18,322 nt of DNA. It comes from Firmicutes bacterium UBA2595 (lineage in GTDB: Bacteria; Bacillota; Thermincolia; Thermincolales; UBA2595). The notes below the pieces were generated by a model. The model was not told the origin of the DNA. It made no database searches and saw only the letters and a program-made list of their open reading frames with translations. Within the stretch, counting starts at the first letter, position 1. Each line of letters begins with the position of its first letter. Where the stretch lies: assembly GCA_002339745.1 (NCBI GenBank), contig DDKP01000141.1, positions 17,398 to 35,719 of the forward strand. Direction: 5' to 3'. The position numbers and the translations under genes are program-made. This document shows, one piece after another, positions 8,569-16,490 of this stretch.

Positions 8569-11500
8569 AACCAATAAAACTGACCATGAGGGCTTTTGGA
8601 CCGTATGCCCGGGAACAGGTGCTGGATTTCGGCGAACTGGGAGACCGCCGTTTTTTTCTGATTCACGGTCCGACAGGCTCAGGTAAAACTACTATACTTG
8701 ACGCCATTTGTTTTGCACTATATGGGGACGCCAGCGGCGCAGAGCGGGACGGTAAGCAAATGCGCAGCGATCATGCTGATTCTTCCATTCCCACTGAAGT
8801 TATTTTTGAATTCTCCGTTGGCGAGAATATTTACCGGATTTTAAGAAACCCTGAGCAGGAACGACCAAAGAGGCGCGGCGAGGGAACAACCTTCATGAAG
8901 GCCGATGCGGCTCTTTACAAACAAACTTTTGTTGAGAGCGGAACAAAATGGGAACTTATTGCCAACGGATGGAGCAAGGTAACAGATGAAGCAGAACAAA
9001 TCCTCGGATTTAAAAGCAACCAGTTCAGGCAAGTGGTTATGCTGCCGCAAGGCGAATTTAGAAAACTCCTTACCGCCGATTCAAGAGAACGCCAGTCTAT
9101 TATGGAAACCCTTTTCCGCACCGGTTTTTTCAGGACCATCGAAGAAACCCTGAAGCAAAAAGCCAAAGACTTGCACTCTGAAATCGAGAGGCATCGCGAG
9201 CGGAAGCAATGGATCCTTAAAGAAGCAGAAGCCGACAACTTGGAAGACCTTAATTTTCGATACGAGAATAACATTGCTTCTCTTAAACAAAATGAGGCCA
9301 GGATTAAGGAGGCCAGGGCGCGGTTCAAGTCCGCCCAGGACAATTTAAATTCCGCTCGTGACACCCGGCAAAGGCTTGCGGAAAAAGCAGAAGCCGAAGC
9401 TGCCCTGATGAAATTACAACAACTATCCGCATTTATGGACGCAAACAGAGTATTGCTTGATAAAGCCCGTAAAGCATCAGTATTGATTGAATTGGAAAAC
9501 GCTGTAAGAAAGAGGAAGCTGGAGCTGAAACAGGCCGAAGAGGACCTGGCCCTGAAAATAACCGGGAAGGAAAAAGCTGAAGAGGAAAAGAAACTGGCTC
9601 TGTTAGCTTTGGATAGGGAGAAGGCAAGAGAAAAGGAGCGGGAGGAAGCCCAGAAACAGGCCTCCAGGCTTGAAGAGCTGACTGAACGTGTAGAGGAACT
9701 TCACCGGTCAAAGAAACAGTTTGAGAGAGCCGTTCAACAAGTTAAGGAAGCAAAGCAACAACGGGATCAAGCCAGGGAAAAATTGAGTTTTCTCAGGGAA
9801 CAGATTAAGCGGGAATCTGAAAAACTTCAATCAGAATCACGGTTGGCCTCTGAAGTACATAAATATGAAGCCGCCCTGGTAGAAACCAAAAGGATTTACG
9901 CCAAACAACAGGAACTTCTCCAGGCACAACAGGAACTGGTTAGTCTAACCGATAAAGTCAAAAGAGCGAGTGAACAGGTACAGAAAGACGAAGAAAACTA
10001 CGACAAGATCAAGGATCTTTTACGGCAGCGTCAGGAAGCCTGGGTAAACGGACAGGCAGCCATTATCGCCAAAGGTCTGCAAAAAGGAGTTCCCTGCCCG
10101 GTATGCGGTTCCACCGAACATCCGGCGCCGGCAGCTTTAATGGCGGGCATTCCCACGGAAAAAGAAATAAAGGAACTCCAGGTCCGTGTAGAAAACCTGT
10201 ATAAAAAACTGGACTGGTCCAGGGAAGAATTGAGCAGGGCTGAATCAAGAAAGTCAGCGGTTGATGAGAAGGTACAGGGGCTGCTGCGGGAACTCGGCGA
10301 AAAATCTGATGTCAGGCCTGAAGTCTTATCAGCAAGAGTCAAGGAACTCCAGGTGTTTTGCGCCAGAGCGAAAAACGCTGAGGAAAATGTAGTGACAATA
10401 AAAAAAGCCGTAGAACAATTGGCAGATGATGAACAAAATGCCCAAAAAGAGCTTGAATCAGCAGAAAAACTATTGAGAGATACGGAATTGGCCCTATCGG
10501 GTATAGAGGGTGTGGTAAAAGACAGGGAAAAACAGGTTCCCCTAGAGTTGCGAAGTCCGGAAGCATTGAAAGAGGCATATAAAACTGTTCATGAACGGAT
10601 AACATTTTTAAGAGAAGCCCTGGACCAGGCCAGGAAGAAGTATGAGACAGCAGAAAAAACCAGTATCGAATATGATACCCTGGTCAAGACCGCCGAAGAG
10701 ATCGTAAAGAGTGCAAGAAAAAGCATTGAATCGGAATGGCGCCGGTTTCAGGAACGCTTAAAAAGCGCCGGCTTTGACGATGTTGCCCGGTACGAACAGG
10801 CCCGTAAAACTGATTCCGAAATAAAGGAACTTGAAAACTTAATTAAAAAATATGAAAACGATGTCCATGCGGCAGTTGACCGCCTGACAAGAGTTTCCCT
10901 TGTGGCTGAGGGCCTGGAGGAACCTGACCTGGAAGCCCTGGAGGAGGAACTGAGGCAGGCAGAGGTTTACCGGGATCAAATTACCCAAGAAGGAGTAAAA
11001 CTTTCAGAACAAATTAAGAGAGAAAAAGAATGGCTGTCCGATCTGAAGGAAGTTGAAAACAAACTGCTGGAACTTGAAGGCCGTTATGCCGTTGTTGGCC
11101 GTCTTGCCAGCATAGCCAACGGCCAGAATCCCTATGGCTTGACATTGCAGCGTTTTGTGCTAGGAGCCTTACTTGATGACGTTACCGTTGCCGCAACACA
11201 GAGGTTAAGAATTATGAGTCGCGGCCGTTACCACCTTCAGCGGACTATGGACCGGGCGAGGAGGAACGCCGCGGGAGGACTGGAATTAGAAGTATTTGAT
11301 ACCTATACCGGTGTAGCCCGCGGTGTATCAACCCTCTCCGGGGGCGAGACCTTCCTGGCTTCCCTGGCATTGGCTTTGGGTCTGGCCGATGTCGTCCAAT
11401 CCTATTCCGGGGGTATTCACCTTGATACTATCTTTGTGGATGAAGGTTTCGGTACCCTTGACCCTGAATCGTTGGATGTTGCCATACAGGCGCTTTTCGA

Positions 11501-11627
11501 CTTACAACAGGGGGGACGGCTGGTGGGAATCATTTCCCACGTACCCGAACTTAAAGACCGGATCGACGCAAGACTTGAAGTCTTTTCAACAGGGAAGGGA
11601 AGCGCAGCCGGTTTTAGATTATCCTAA
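8565..11627 (+). CDS. sbcC: Exonuclease subunit SbcC (Rad50/SMC-like ATPase)
   Basis: SbcC is the ABC/SMC ATPase that clamps DNA and gates SbcD. At 1020 aa it has the expected split-ATPase layout. The N-terminal Walker A is G35-PTGSGKT42. A first long Glu/Lys/Arg/Ala-rich coiled coil runs from about 180 to 500. The zinc hook CPVC (C511, C514) sits almost exactly at mid-protein, and a second coiled coil returns to about 850. The ABC signature LSGGE (924-928) and Walker B with catalytic D959-E960 (IFVDEGFGTLD) follow. All key residues are intact. The only Shine-Dalgarno candidate (GGGAAGTGG) is weak, so translation probably depends on coupling to sbcD through the ATGA overlap. It is the last gene of the operon, with a terminator about 60 nt downstream. 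Confidence 0.97.
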   Translation: MKPIKLTMRAFGPYAREQVLDFGELGDRRFFLIHGPTGSGKTTILDAICFALYGDASGAERDGKQMRSDHADSSIPTEVIFEFSVGENIYRILRNPEQERPKRRGEGTTFMKADAALYKQTFVESGTKWELIANGWSKVTDEAEQILGFKSNQFRQVVMLPQGEFRKLLTADSRERQSIMETLFRTGFFRTIEETLKQKAKDLHSEIERHRERKQWILKEAEADNLEDLNFRYENNIASLKQNEARIKEARARFKSAQDNLNSARDTRQRLAEKAEAEAALMKLQQLSAFMDANRVLLDKARKASVLIELENAVRKRKLELKQAEEDLALKITGKEKAEEEKKLALLALDREKAREKEREEAQKQASRLEELTERVEELHRSKKQFERAVQQVKEAKQQRDQAREKLSFLREQIKRESEKLQSESRLASEVHKYEAALVETKRIYAKQQELLQAQQELVSLTDKVKRASEQVQKDEENYDKIKDLLRQRQEAWVNGQAAIIAKGLQKGVPCPVCGSTEHPAPAALMAGIPTEKEIKELQVRVENLYKKLDWSREELSRAESRKSAVDEKVQGLLRELGEKSDVRPEVLSARVKELQVFCARAKNAEENVVTIKKAVEQLADDEQNAQKELESAEKLLRDTELALSGIEGVVKDREKQVPLELRSPEALKEAYKTVHERITFLREALDQARKKYETAEKTSIEYDTLVKTAEEIVKSARKSIESEWRRFQERLKSAGFDDVARYEQARKTDSEIKELENLIKKYENDVHAAVDRLTRVSLVAEGLEEPDLEALEEELRQAEVYRDQITQEGVKLSEQIKREKEWLSDLKEVENKLLELEGRYAVVGRLASIANGQNPYGLTLQRFVLGALLDDVTVAATQRLRIMSRGRYHLQRTMDRARRNAAGGLELEVFDTYTGVARGVSTLSGGETFLASLALALGLADVVQSYSGGIHLDTIFVDEGFGTLDPESLDVAIQALFDLQQGGRLVGIISHVPELKDRIDARLEVFSTGKGSAAGFRLS

Positions 11628-11684
11628 CTTAAAATCATATCATCATCCATGACGTTTAATTCGTGTTCATGAAGCCAAGCTACG

Positions 11685-11713
11685 CCCGCCGGCATTCCGG
11701 CGGGTTTTCGTTT
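11685..11713 (+). terminator. Intrinsic terminator of the addBA-sbcDC operon
   Basis: A perfect 8-bp GC-only stem (CCCGCCGG at 11685-11692, CCGGCGGG at 11697-11704) closes a CATT loop and is followed by TTTTCGTTT. It starts 57 nt after the sbcC stop and separates the repair operon from the TPR gene. Confidence 0.9.
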
Positions 11714-11782
11714 AACAGTCATAAACAGCGCTTTTGTACATATATCTTTTAAATAGAACGGTCTCGGTTAGGAGGAGATTTT

Positions 11783-12859
11783 TTGAAAGGTGAAGATAGT
11801 TTTTACCTCGAAGACCACATAGAAACATATTTGAAAGCGGTTAAAAACAACCCTCAGGACATCTGGTCACTAATCCGGTTAGGGTATACTTATACCAGGG
11901 CCAATAAATACAAAGATGCTATCGAGGCTTATAAAAAAGCTATTAATGTGGATCCTTCGATGTATCTGGCCCATTACGGGTTGGGATATTCTTACATGAA
12001 AGACAGGTGCGCAAAAGAAGCGGAAGAATCATTTAAAGAAGCCATAAAATATAACCCCAAATATATCCAGGCCTACTACCGCTTGGGATACATCGCCTGT
12101 GAACAACACAGATACGAAGATGCCGTCGGCTACCTGACTAAACTGGTAGAACTGGAAAAAGAGCATGCCAAGGGGCATTTTCTGCTGGGCAAATCTTACA
12201 ATGCTCTGCAAAAATGGGACCTGGCTATTGATGCCCTCAATAAGGCTGTCGGACTTAATCCAAAATTCGAATTCGCCTGGTATCAGTTAAGCCTGGCGTA
12301 CACAGGTAAAAATCAATATGACCTGGCCATGGAAATGCTGCACAAGGCGGTTGAAATCAATCCCGGGCTGGAGTATATTTACGATCAGATGGGCAAGATT
12401 TATTTAAAGACAAAAAGGGTCAAAGAAGCGATAGAAATGCATAAAAAAGCAGTAGAAGTCGCGCCGAAACTGGCCTATCTCTGGAAAAACCTCGGGGTAG
12501 CCTATCTCAGGGAAAAAAAATACCCGGAGGCAATAGCCAGCCTGAAGAAATCACTTGAACTCCAGAAAAATAACGGAACATCCCACTACTATCTGGCTTA
12601 TTCATACCAGGGCCTCGGGGAACATGAACTCAGCATAAAGCATTTCAAGGAGACACTAAGACTACTGCCCAACCATCAGAAAGCCCGCCAGCAGCTTGAA
12701 AAGATGGGATTATCAGTTGCCCCGGACTGTGATTGCATAGAATCTAAGCCAACAGAAAACACAAAAAATAATACCAGGGCCGACATTTTTCTTTGTGAAT
12801 CCATGGACGAGAAATTAAAGCAGTTAAGAAAAAGATGGCGGGAGTACTCTCCTTCTTAA
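11783..12859 (+). CDS. Tetratricopeptide-repeat protein, eight tandem TPRs
   Basis: This 358-aa protein is almost entirely TPR, a helical scaffold fold for protein-protein contacts. I count eight uninterrupted 34-residue units from about Q25 to P296, each ending near a conserved proline (NVDP, KYNP, GLNP, EINP and similar), with Gly/Ala at helix-A and helix-B packing sites. There is no signal peptide or membrane segment, so it is probably cytoplasmic. The tail (about 297-358) is not TPR. It carries a CDC pair and a basic end (KLKQLRKRWREY). The start is a TTG at 11783, supported by AGGAGG at 11770-11775 with 7-nt spacing; no ATG fits. It follows the sbcC terminator, so it is a separate transcription unit, though I could not find a clear promoter. 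The partner and role are unknown. The stop lies 1 nt before a CODH-like remnant. Confidence 0.85.
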   Translation: MKGEDSFYLEDHIETYLKAVKNNPQDIWSLIRLGYTYTRANKYKDAIEAYKKAINVDPSMYLAHYGLGYSYMKDRCAKEAEESFKEAIKYNPKYIQAYYRLGYIACEQHRYEDAVGYLTKLVELEKEHAKGHFLLGKSYNALQKWDLAIDALNKAVGLNPKFEFAWYQLSLAYTGKNQYDLAMEMLHKAVEINPGLEYIYDQMGKIYLKTKRVKEAIEMHKKAVEVAPKLAYLWKNLGVAYLREKKYPEAIASLKKSLELQKNNGTSHYYLAYSYQGLGEHELSIKHFKETLRLLPNHQKARQQLEKMGLSVAPDCDCIESKPTENTKNNTRADIFLCESMDEKLKQLRKRWREYSPS

Positions 12860-12860
12860 A

Positions 12861-12938
12861 ATGGTGGTAGCTACCGGCTGTGCTGCCCATGCCCTGGGAA
12901 AAGCCGGATTCCTTACTCCTGAGGCTGCTGAAAAATAA
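12861..12938 (+). pseudogene. Internal fragment of anaerobic CO dehydrogenase (CooS-like)
   Basis: This 25-codon open stretch reads as a conserved CooS segment: an ATGCAAHALGKAG core followed by LTPEAAEK, then a stop. In intact Ni-CO dehydrogenases this is an internal cysteine-containing motif, normally continuing KYAG, and it belongs to the metal-cluster-binding part of the protein. Here it is cut off right after EK and the upstream several hundred residues are absent, the sequence abutting the TPR gene stop. It has no ribosome binding site or promoter of its own and cannot encode a working enzyme. I recognise the motif from knowledge of the family; no search was run. A chance match of this length and order seems very unlikely. 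Confidence 0.7.
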
Positions 12939-12952
12939 CCTTCTTTTTTTCC

Positions 12953-13153
12953 AACATAAAATCGACATACGAAAAACTCGTTTTCCGGGATGACAGGCTA
13001 GTAGGATTTATTTTGTTGGGAAGAACCGAAAAAGCAGGAGTTTTGACTTCCCTTGTCCGGCAACAGTCTGTTACTCCGACACAAAAGGAGAAATTGTTAA
13101 ACGGCATTTATTCCTTCCCGGCATTAACCGGTCTAGCCCCAATTATCAAATAA
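12953..13153 (+). pseudogene. C-terminal fragment of FAD/NAD(P) oxidoreductase
   Basis: About 66 codons in one frame, ending in TAA at 13151-13153, read like the C-terminal end of a pyridine-nucleotide-disulfide-type oxidoreductase. The string TYEKLVFRDDRLVGFILLG is followed by an EKAGVLTSLVRQ helix, as in NirB-like and CooS-associated oxidoreductases. The FAD and NAD domains, roughly 350 residues, are missing. The frame is open upstream only to 12932. No start codon or ribosome binding site suits it. It lies 14 nt after the CooS-like fragment, in a different frame, and is followed by its own strong terminator, as expected of the last gene of a lost operon. Family assignment is by eye and fairly firm; the link to CODH is inference from the neighbour. 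Confidence 0.65.
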
Positions 13154-13181
13154 GTATTGCAGGCATATTATGGAAGAAACC

Positions 13182-13220
13182 AACCCCCGAAAAGTTCGTG
13201 ACTTTTCGGGGGTTTTCGTT
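13182..13220 (+). terminator. Intrinsic terminator after the oxidoreductase remnant
   Basis: A perfect 12-bp stem (CCCCCGAAAAGT at 13184-13195, ACTTTTCGGGGG at 13201-13212) with a TCGTG loop extends to 14 bp with the flanking AA/TT. It is followed by TTTTCGTT. It lies 28 nt after the remnant's stop and probably belonged to the lost operon. It now insulates the second TPR gene. Confidence 0.9.
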
Positions 13221-13341
13221 GTCAATTCATGAAGTTATTTGGCGTACGATTCTTACTCTCAACGGCAGGGAAAGGCTTTTTATAAATCGAACTTAAACAT
13301 GAAAATTATGGCAAACTCAAACAAAAGGGGAGATTCTGATA

Positions 13342-14544
13342 ATGGGCGACCTGGTTTTTCAGAATGAAAAATTGTCTCAATACAGGCTTGTTATCCGGAT
13401 TATGGCAGACATTGCCAGGCAGTTCTTTACCATGTCCACATTTTACTACTTGGCAGGTTTGTTTTGGGAATCAGTCGGTGAAACAGACAAGTCAATTCAA
13501 TATCTGAGCAAATCGGTCTCGGCGGCGCCTGAGCGGAGTTACTTATACTTCAAAATTGGGCACCTGCAGTACCGGAAGGGCCTGGTAAAGGAAGCAGCTA
13601 AATCATTCAACAGGGCAATTAGATTAAGCGGGGAACAGGCTCCGGTATTCTGGCTGGGCAGCAGTACCGGAAACACTTTAACGTATCCGCATCAAGACAG
13701 ATTTAATCATGAAGGAAACATTACTCTCAGCTCCGTCAAATCACTCATCGCCAGGGGGAAATACTATTACGGCTGCGGACTTCACAAAGAGGCCCAGTCG
13801 TGTTTCAAACAGGCAGCCGACCTGGACCCGGAGAATTACGAGGCACTTCTTAACCTTGGGCTCTGCCTTTGTTTAGCACGCGAATACAAGGAAGCATTGA
13901 CCAATTTCATCCGGGCAGTCCGCATTAAACAGGCTGATCCTGCGGTTTTTGTTAATATGGGATTATGTTACAGCAATATGGGAAACCATCACGAAGCCCT
14001 AAAATGCTACAATAGGGCTGAACAGTTAGGCCTTATAAATATTGAGCTATTAAACAACAAAGGATTCTCTCTGGTCGAACTGGGACTGTACCACCAGGCT
14101 CTGGCCTGTTATGACTTGGCCCTTGAACTCACCCCTGATGAACTTACCCTTTTGAGCAACAAGGGTACCTGCCTATGCAAAGCCGGAAGACACGCCGAGG
14201 CCCTGGAATGCTTCGACAGGGCCCTTCAGGTCCATCCTAAAGACACGACCCTTTTAAATAACAAGGCTCTCTGCCTGGAGTCCGTAGGCCGTTACGACGA
14301 AGCGCTGAAAATTTACAAACGCGCACTGGAACTGGAACCAAGAAATGTTACCTTAATTATTAACAAGGGCGCCTGTCTGGTTCAGCTTAACAGGCCTTAT
14401 GAAGCCCTGGCGTGTTTTGACAAGGCCATCAAGTATGAACCGTTCAACAGGAAATTCTGGAGTTACAAGGCCTCCCTGTTAGAAACGATGGGATATAACA
14501 GTGAAGCTATCAATTGTTATAACAGAGCTCTTGGTTTAAGCTGA
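13342..14544 (+). CDS. Tetratricopeptide-repeat protein, about ten TPRs with an internal insert
   Basis: This 400-aa TPR protein has no signal peptide or membrane segment, so it is probably a cytoplasmic scaffold; partners are unknown. Two TPR-like units (about 31-98) are followed by a non-TPR insert of about 30 residues (about 99-130, rich in Gly, Thr, His and Asn). Seven to eight regular 34-residue units then run to the C-terminus, several sharing an LLNNKG or LSNKG opening and an ALxCYDxAL or ALECFDRAL second helix. It is notably rich in cysteine (GCG, CLCLA, TCLCKAG). The ATG at 13342 follows AAAGGGGAGA at 13324-13333. A terminator precedes it and another follows it, so it is monocistronic. 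Its repeats are unlike those of the first TPR gene in detail, so the two do not look like a recent tandem duplication. Confidence 0.85.
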   Translation: MGDLVFQNEKLSQYRLVIRIMADIARQFFTMSTFYYLAGLFWESVGETDKSIQYLSKSVSAAPERSYLYFKIGHLQYRKGLVKEAAKSFNRAIRLSGEQAPVFWLGSSTGNTLTYPHQDRFNHEGNITLSSVKSLIARGKYYYGCGLHKEAQSCFKQAADLDPENYEALLNLGLCLCLAREYKEALTNFIRAVRIKQADPAVFVNMGLCYSNMGNHHEALKCYNRAEQLGLINIELLNNKGFSLVELGLYHQALACYDLALELTPDELTLLSNKGTCLCKAGRHAEALECFDRALQVHPKDTTLLNNKALCLESVGRYDEALKIYKRALELEPRNVTLIINKGACLVQLNRPYEALACFDKAIKYEPFNRKFWSYKASLLETMGYNSEAINCYNRALGLS

Positions 14545-14576
14545 CAAACTTTCACAATGAATCTGCGGCGGTGTTA

Positions 14577-14637
14577 AATGGGTGCGTTCCGTGGAGTCCT
14601 TGCTACTCGAAGGAATGTACCCATTCGTTTTGTTTTT
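14577..14637 (+). terminator. Intrinsic terminator of the second TPR gene
   Basis: A 14-bp stem with two G-U wobbles forms between 14577-14590 (AATGGGTGCGTTCC) and 14612-14625 (GGAATGTACCCATT). The 21-nt loop contains a GAGT/ACTC inner pairing, and CGTTTTGTTTTT follows. It starts 32 nt after the TPR stop. The next gene is convergent, and the reverse complement has only a poor T-run, so this probably acts on the + strand only. Confidence 0.8.
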
Positions 14638-14667
14638 AAACCTTACACGGATTACCTAACACCTGCT

Positions 14668-15750
14668 TCATAGCCTCCGGTGTATTTTATTCCTGCCTTT
14701 GTGTTTGGCGGAATAAAGAACCTGATCTGCTATTCTGAGCAGTTGTTCGCCATTGCTGGCGTCCACCGGATAGCATGCAACTCCTCCGCTTACCGTTACG
14801 TAAACAGGCTTTTGGAGGTCTCCGACATATATAGCATGGTGTTGAACCGCTTCCCTAATCCGTTCCGCACACCTGAAGGCCTCTTCAACCCCGGTTGAAG
14901 GCAATAGAATCAAAAATTCTTCTCCTCCGTACCGGCACAGAACATCTTTATCTCTAATATTTTTCTTAAATATTTTTGTGACTTCTTTGAGAGCCAGGTC
15001 ACCGGCAGGATGCCCGTAAGTGTCGTTAAAATCCTTGAAATAGTCAATATCTAAAATAATCAGTGATATTGGCCGGCCAAATTTTTTGGACAGTTCAATT
15101 TCTTTATCCAGGCGGTTAGTGAAAAAACGGTAATTGTAAACACCGGTCAAGGGGTCAGTGTTGGCCAGTTCCTCTACCTGGGCATTGTAAACACAGAGCT
15201 GTTGATAAGCGGCTTGCAGTTCGGCAATCAACTCTTCTTTTTCTATCTGCTGCTGAAAATCTCTTTTTAAAATATAGGAACTCATGATTCCAAAAGCGGC
15301 AAAGAACAGAACTTGGGTCAATATATCAATGGGGTCGATCCTTAACCCTTTAAAGTAACTCTTTGCTATCGTGGTCCATGCATATAAAAAACCGTTTGCA
15401 AAGACAATCCAATAATATCTGGTCATGCCGTGCCTGATTCCCATCACCAGTATCAAAAAATAAAAAAGCTGAGGTAACCCGCCGTTTCCTTCAACTGTAA
15501 GATAATACAGGTAAGTTAAATACACAGAATCCACCAAGGAAAGCACAACCGCAGGAACGCTGCTTCCCGAACCCTTTAACAGGTAAAACTGCATCAAGAT
15601 ATTATAGAGCAGGAAGAGAGCAGTGATTACCAGCAGGGGCAGAGAAATTTCGTTCCTGTGCAGCCAAAATACAATAGGGGCGCCGAATATAGTCAACCAA
15701 CGGACCTTTGTTATAAAAAGTTCATTTGTCATCCTGTTTGCATTTTCCAC
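14668..15750 (-). CDS. Membrane-anchored diguanylate cyclase (GGDEF domain)
   Basis: The predicted activity is making cyclic di-GMP from two GTP at the membrane. The N-terminal half (about residues 15-185) has five or six hydrophobic segments with short loops. A short coiled-coil linker (QQQIEKEELIAELQAAYQQL) follows, then a GGDEF domain starting at the typical NTDPLTGVYNYRFF. The active-site loop is GGEEF (275-279), intact. An inhibitory I-site is present: RDKD (266-269), five residues before GGEEF, implying product feedback. No recognisable sensor domain precedes it. I choose the GTG at 15750, which follows AGGGGTG at 15756-15762. The in-frame ATG at 15780 would add 10 residues but has no ribosome binding site. 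It is transcribed toward the second TPR gene and diverges from the lipoprotein gene across about 100 bases in which I see no clear promoter. Confidence 0.9.
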   Translation of the reverse strand: MENANRMTNELFITKVRWLTIFGAPIVFWLHRNEISLPLLVITALFLLYNILMQFYLLKGSGSSVPAVVLSLVDSVYLTYLYYLTVEGNGGLPQLFYFLILVMGIRHGMTRYYWIVFANGFLYAWTTIAKSYFKGLRIDPIDILTQVLFFAAFGIMSSYILKRDFQQQIEKEELIAELQAAYQQLCVYNAQVEELANTDPLTGVYNYRFFTNRLDKEIELSKKFGRPISLIILDIDYFKDFNDTYGHPAGDLALKEVTKIFKKNIRDKDVLCRYGGEEFLILLPSTGVEEAFRCAERIREAVQHHAIYVGDLQKPVYVTVSGGVACYPVDASNGEQLLRIADQVLYSAKHKGRNKIHRRL

Positions 15751-15854
15751 TTTAACACCCCTATTACTGTCAAATGACATTTTTTGAGTTTTTGTTGGAG
15801 GAAAACTGAAATTAGTCCAGAAAAAATATAAAAGAAAAAGGGGGTTCTGATTAC

Positions 15855-16490
15855 ATGCGAATAAGAAAAATTAGAGTTTCAATATTAATGGCCATAATAC
15901 TGATTATTGTACCCCTATTTTCCGGTTGTAGTAAACCGGAATCAGAGAAACAGAACTTTGAAGAAGCGCTGAAAAATGACGCCATCGCCGGGCTGAAGGG
16001 CGCTTACGCCGAGGATTTTACGCGTATTTCCATAATAAAGGGGGCTCTCTACAAGTTTGTGATTAACTCTTCTAATCCGCAGAATCTGGGAGTGACCATC
16101 GGCGCCGTGGAAGCCACCGTTTTTCCAGAAGAGTATGAGCTGAGGCGTTTTATACAGCTGGATAACATCTCCGCCCAAATGAGAAAAGAAATTGTAAGCC
16201 AACCAATGCTCTCAATTACCATGAAAAAAAGGGAAGTCCTCAATCATATTTACAACGCGGTATTAAAACCCATATCATTTAATATCGAGAGCGGCAAGGC
16301 CCTTACACCCCAGCAGATCTCGGTACTGAATAATCTTATTAATATGTTGGATAACCTGGCCCAAAATTACGCGGTTATTTCCAACAAGGATGTTCATTTA
16401 AACAGTAAAGAGGCCCAAAGGTCATTTCTGCAAATTCAAAACACTTTCAGGGAAATGCAGAACCTGGAACTCGTAAAACAGGACGATTAA
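15855..16490 (+). CDS. Predicted lipoprotein of unknown function
   Basis: I do not recognise the family of this 211-aa protein. It starts with a basic N-terminus (RIRKIR) and a hydrophobic stretch (about 8-22), followed by LFSGC with C25 as the candidate lipidated cysteine. Phe at -3 is less usual than Leu, but the rest fits a lipobox. The mature part is mainly helical by eye, with no catalytic motif, and it has a helix-rich C-terminal half (about 110-211). It is probably anchored on the outer face of the membrane. The ATG at 15855 has GGGGG at 15840-15844, 10 nt away. Its TAA overlaps the stop of the convergent DUF2225 gene. Its divergent neighbour is the diguanylate cyclase, but a functional link is only a guess. 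Confidence 0.75.
   Translation: MRIRKIRVSILMAIILIIVPLFSGCSKPESEKQNFEEALKNDAIAGLKGAYAEDFTRISIIKGALYKFVINSSNPQNLGVTIGAVEATVFPEEYELRRFIQLDNISAQMRKEIVSQPMLSITMKKREVLNHIYNAVLKPISFNIESGKALTPQQISVLNNLINMLDNLAQNYAVISNKDVHLNSKEAQRSFLQIQNTFREMQNLELVKQDD

Noticed and set aside
12744..13107. Minus-strand ORFs across the gap between the TPR genes
   Set aside because: Their translations resemble no family I know, whereas the plus strand over the same bases reads as clear CooS-like and oxidoreductase-like segments.
13281..13286. TATAAA as the -10 of the second TPR gene
   Set aside because: The hexamer at -35 spacing (CTCAAC) matches only two of six consensus bases, so no promoter call is justified.
11783..14544. 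Two TPR genes as a recent tandem duplication
   Set aside because: Repeat sequences, lengths, tails and cysteine content differ. The similarity is only that of the TPR consensus.
15750..15780. ATG start at 15780 for the diguanylate cyclase
   Set aside because: No Shine-Dalgarno sequence precedes it on the minus strand, while the GTG at 15750 has AGGGGTG at good spacing.
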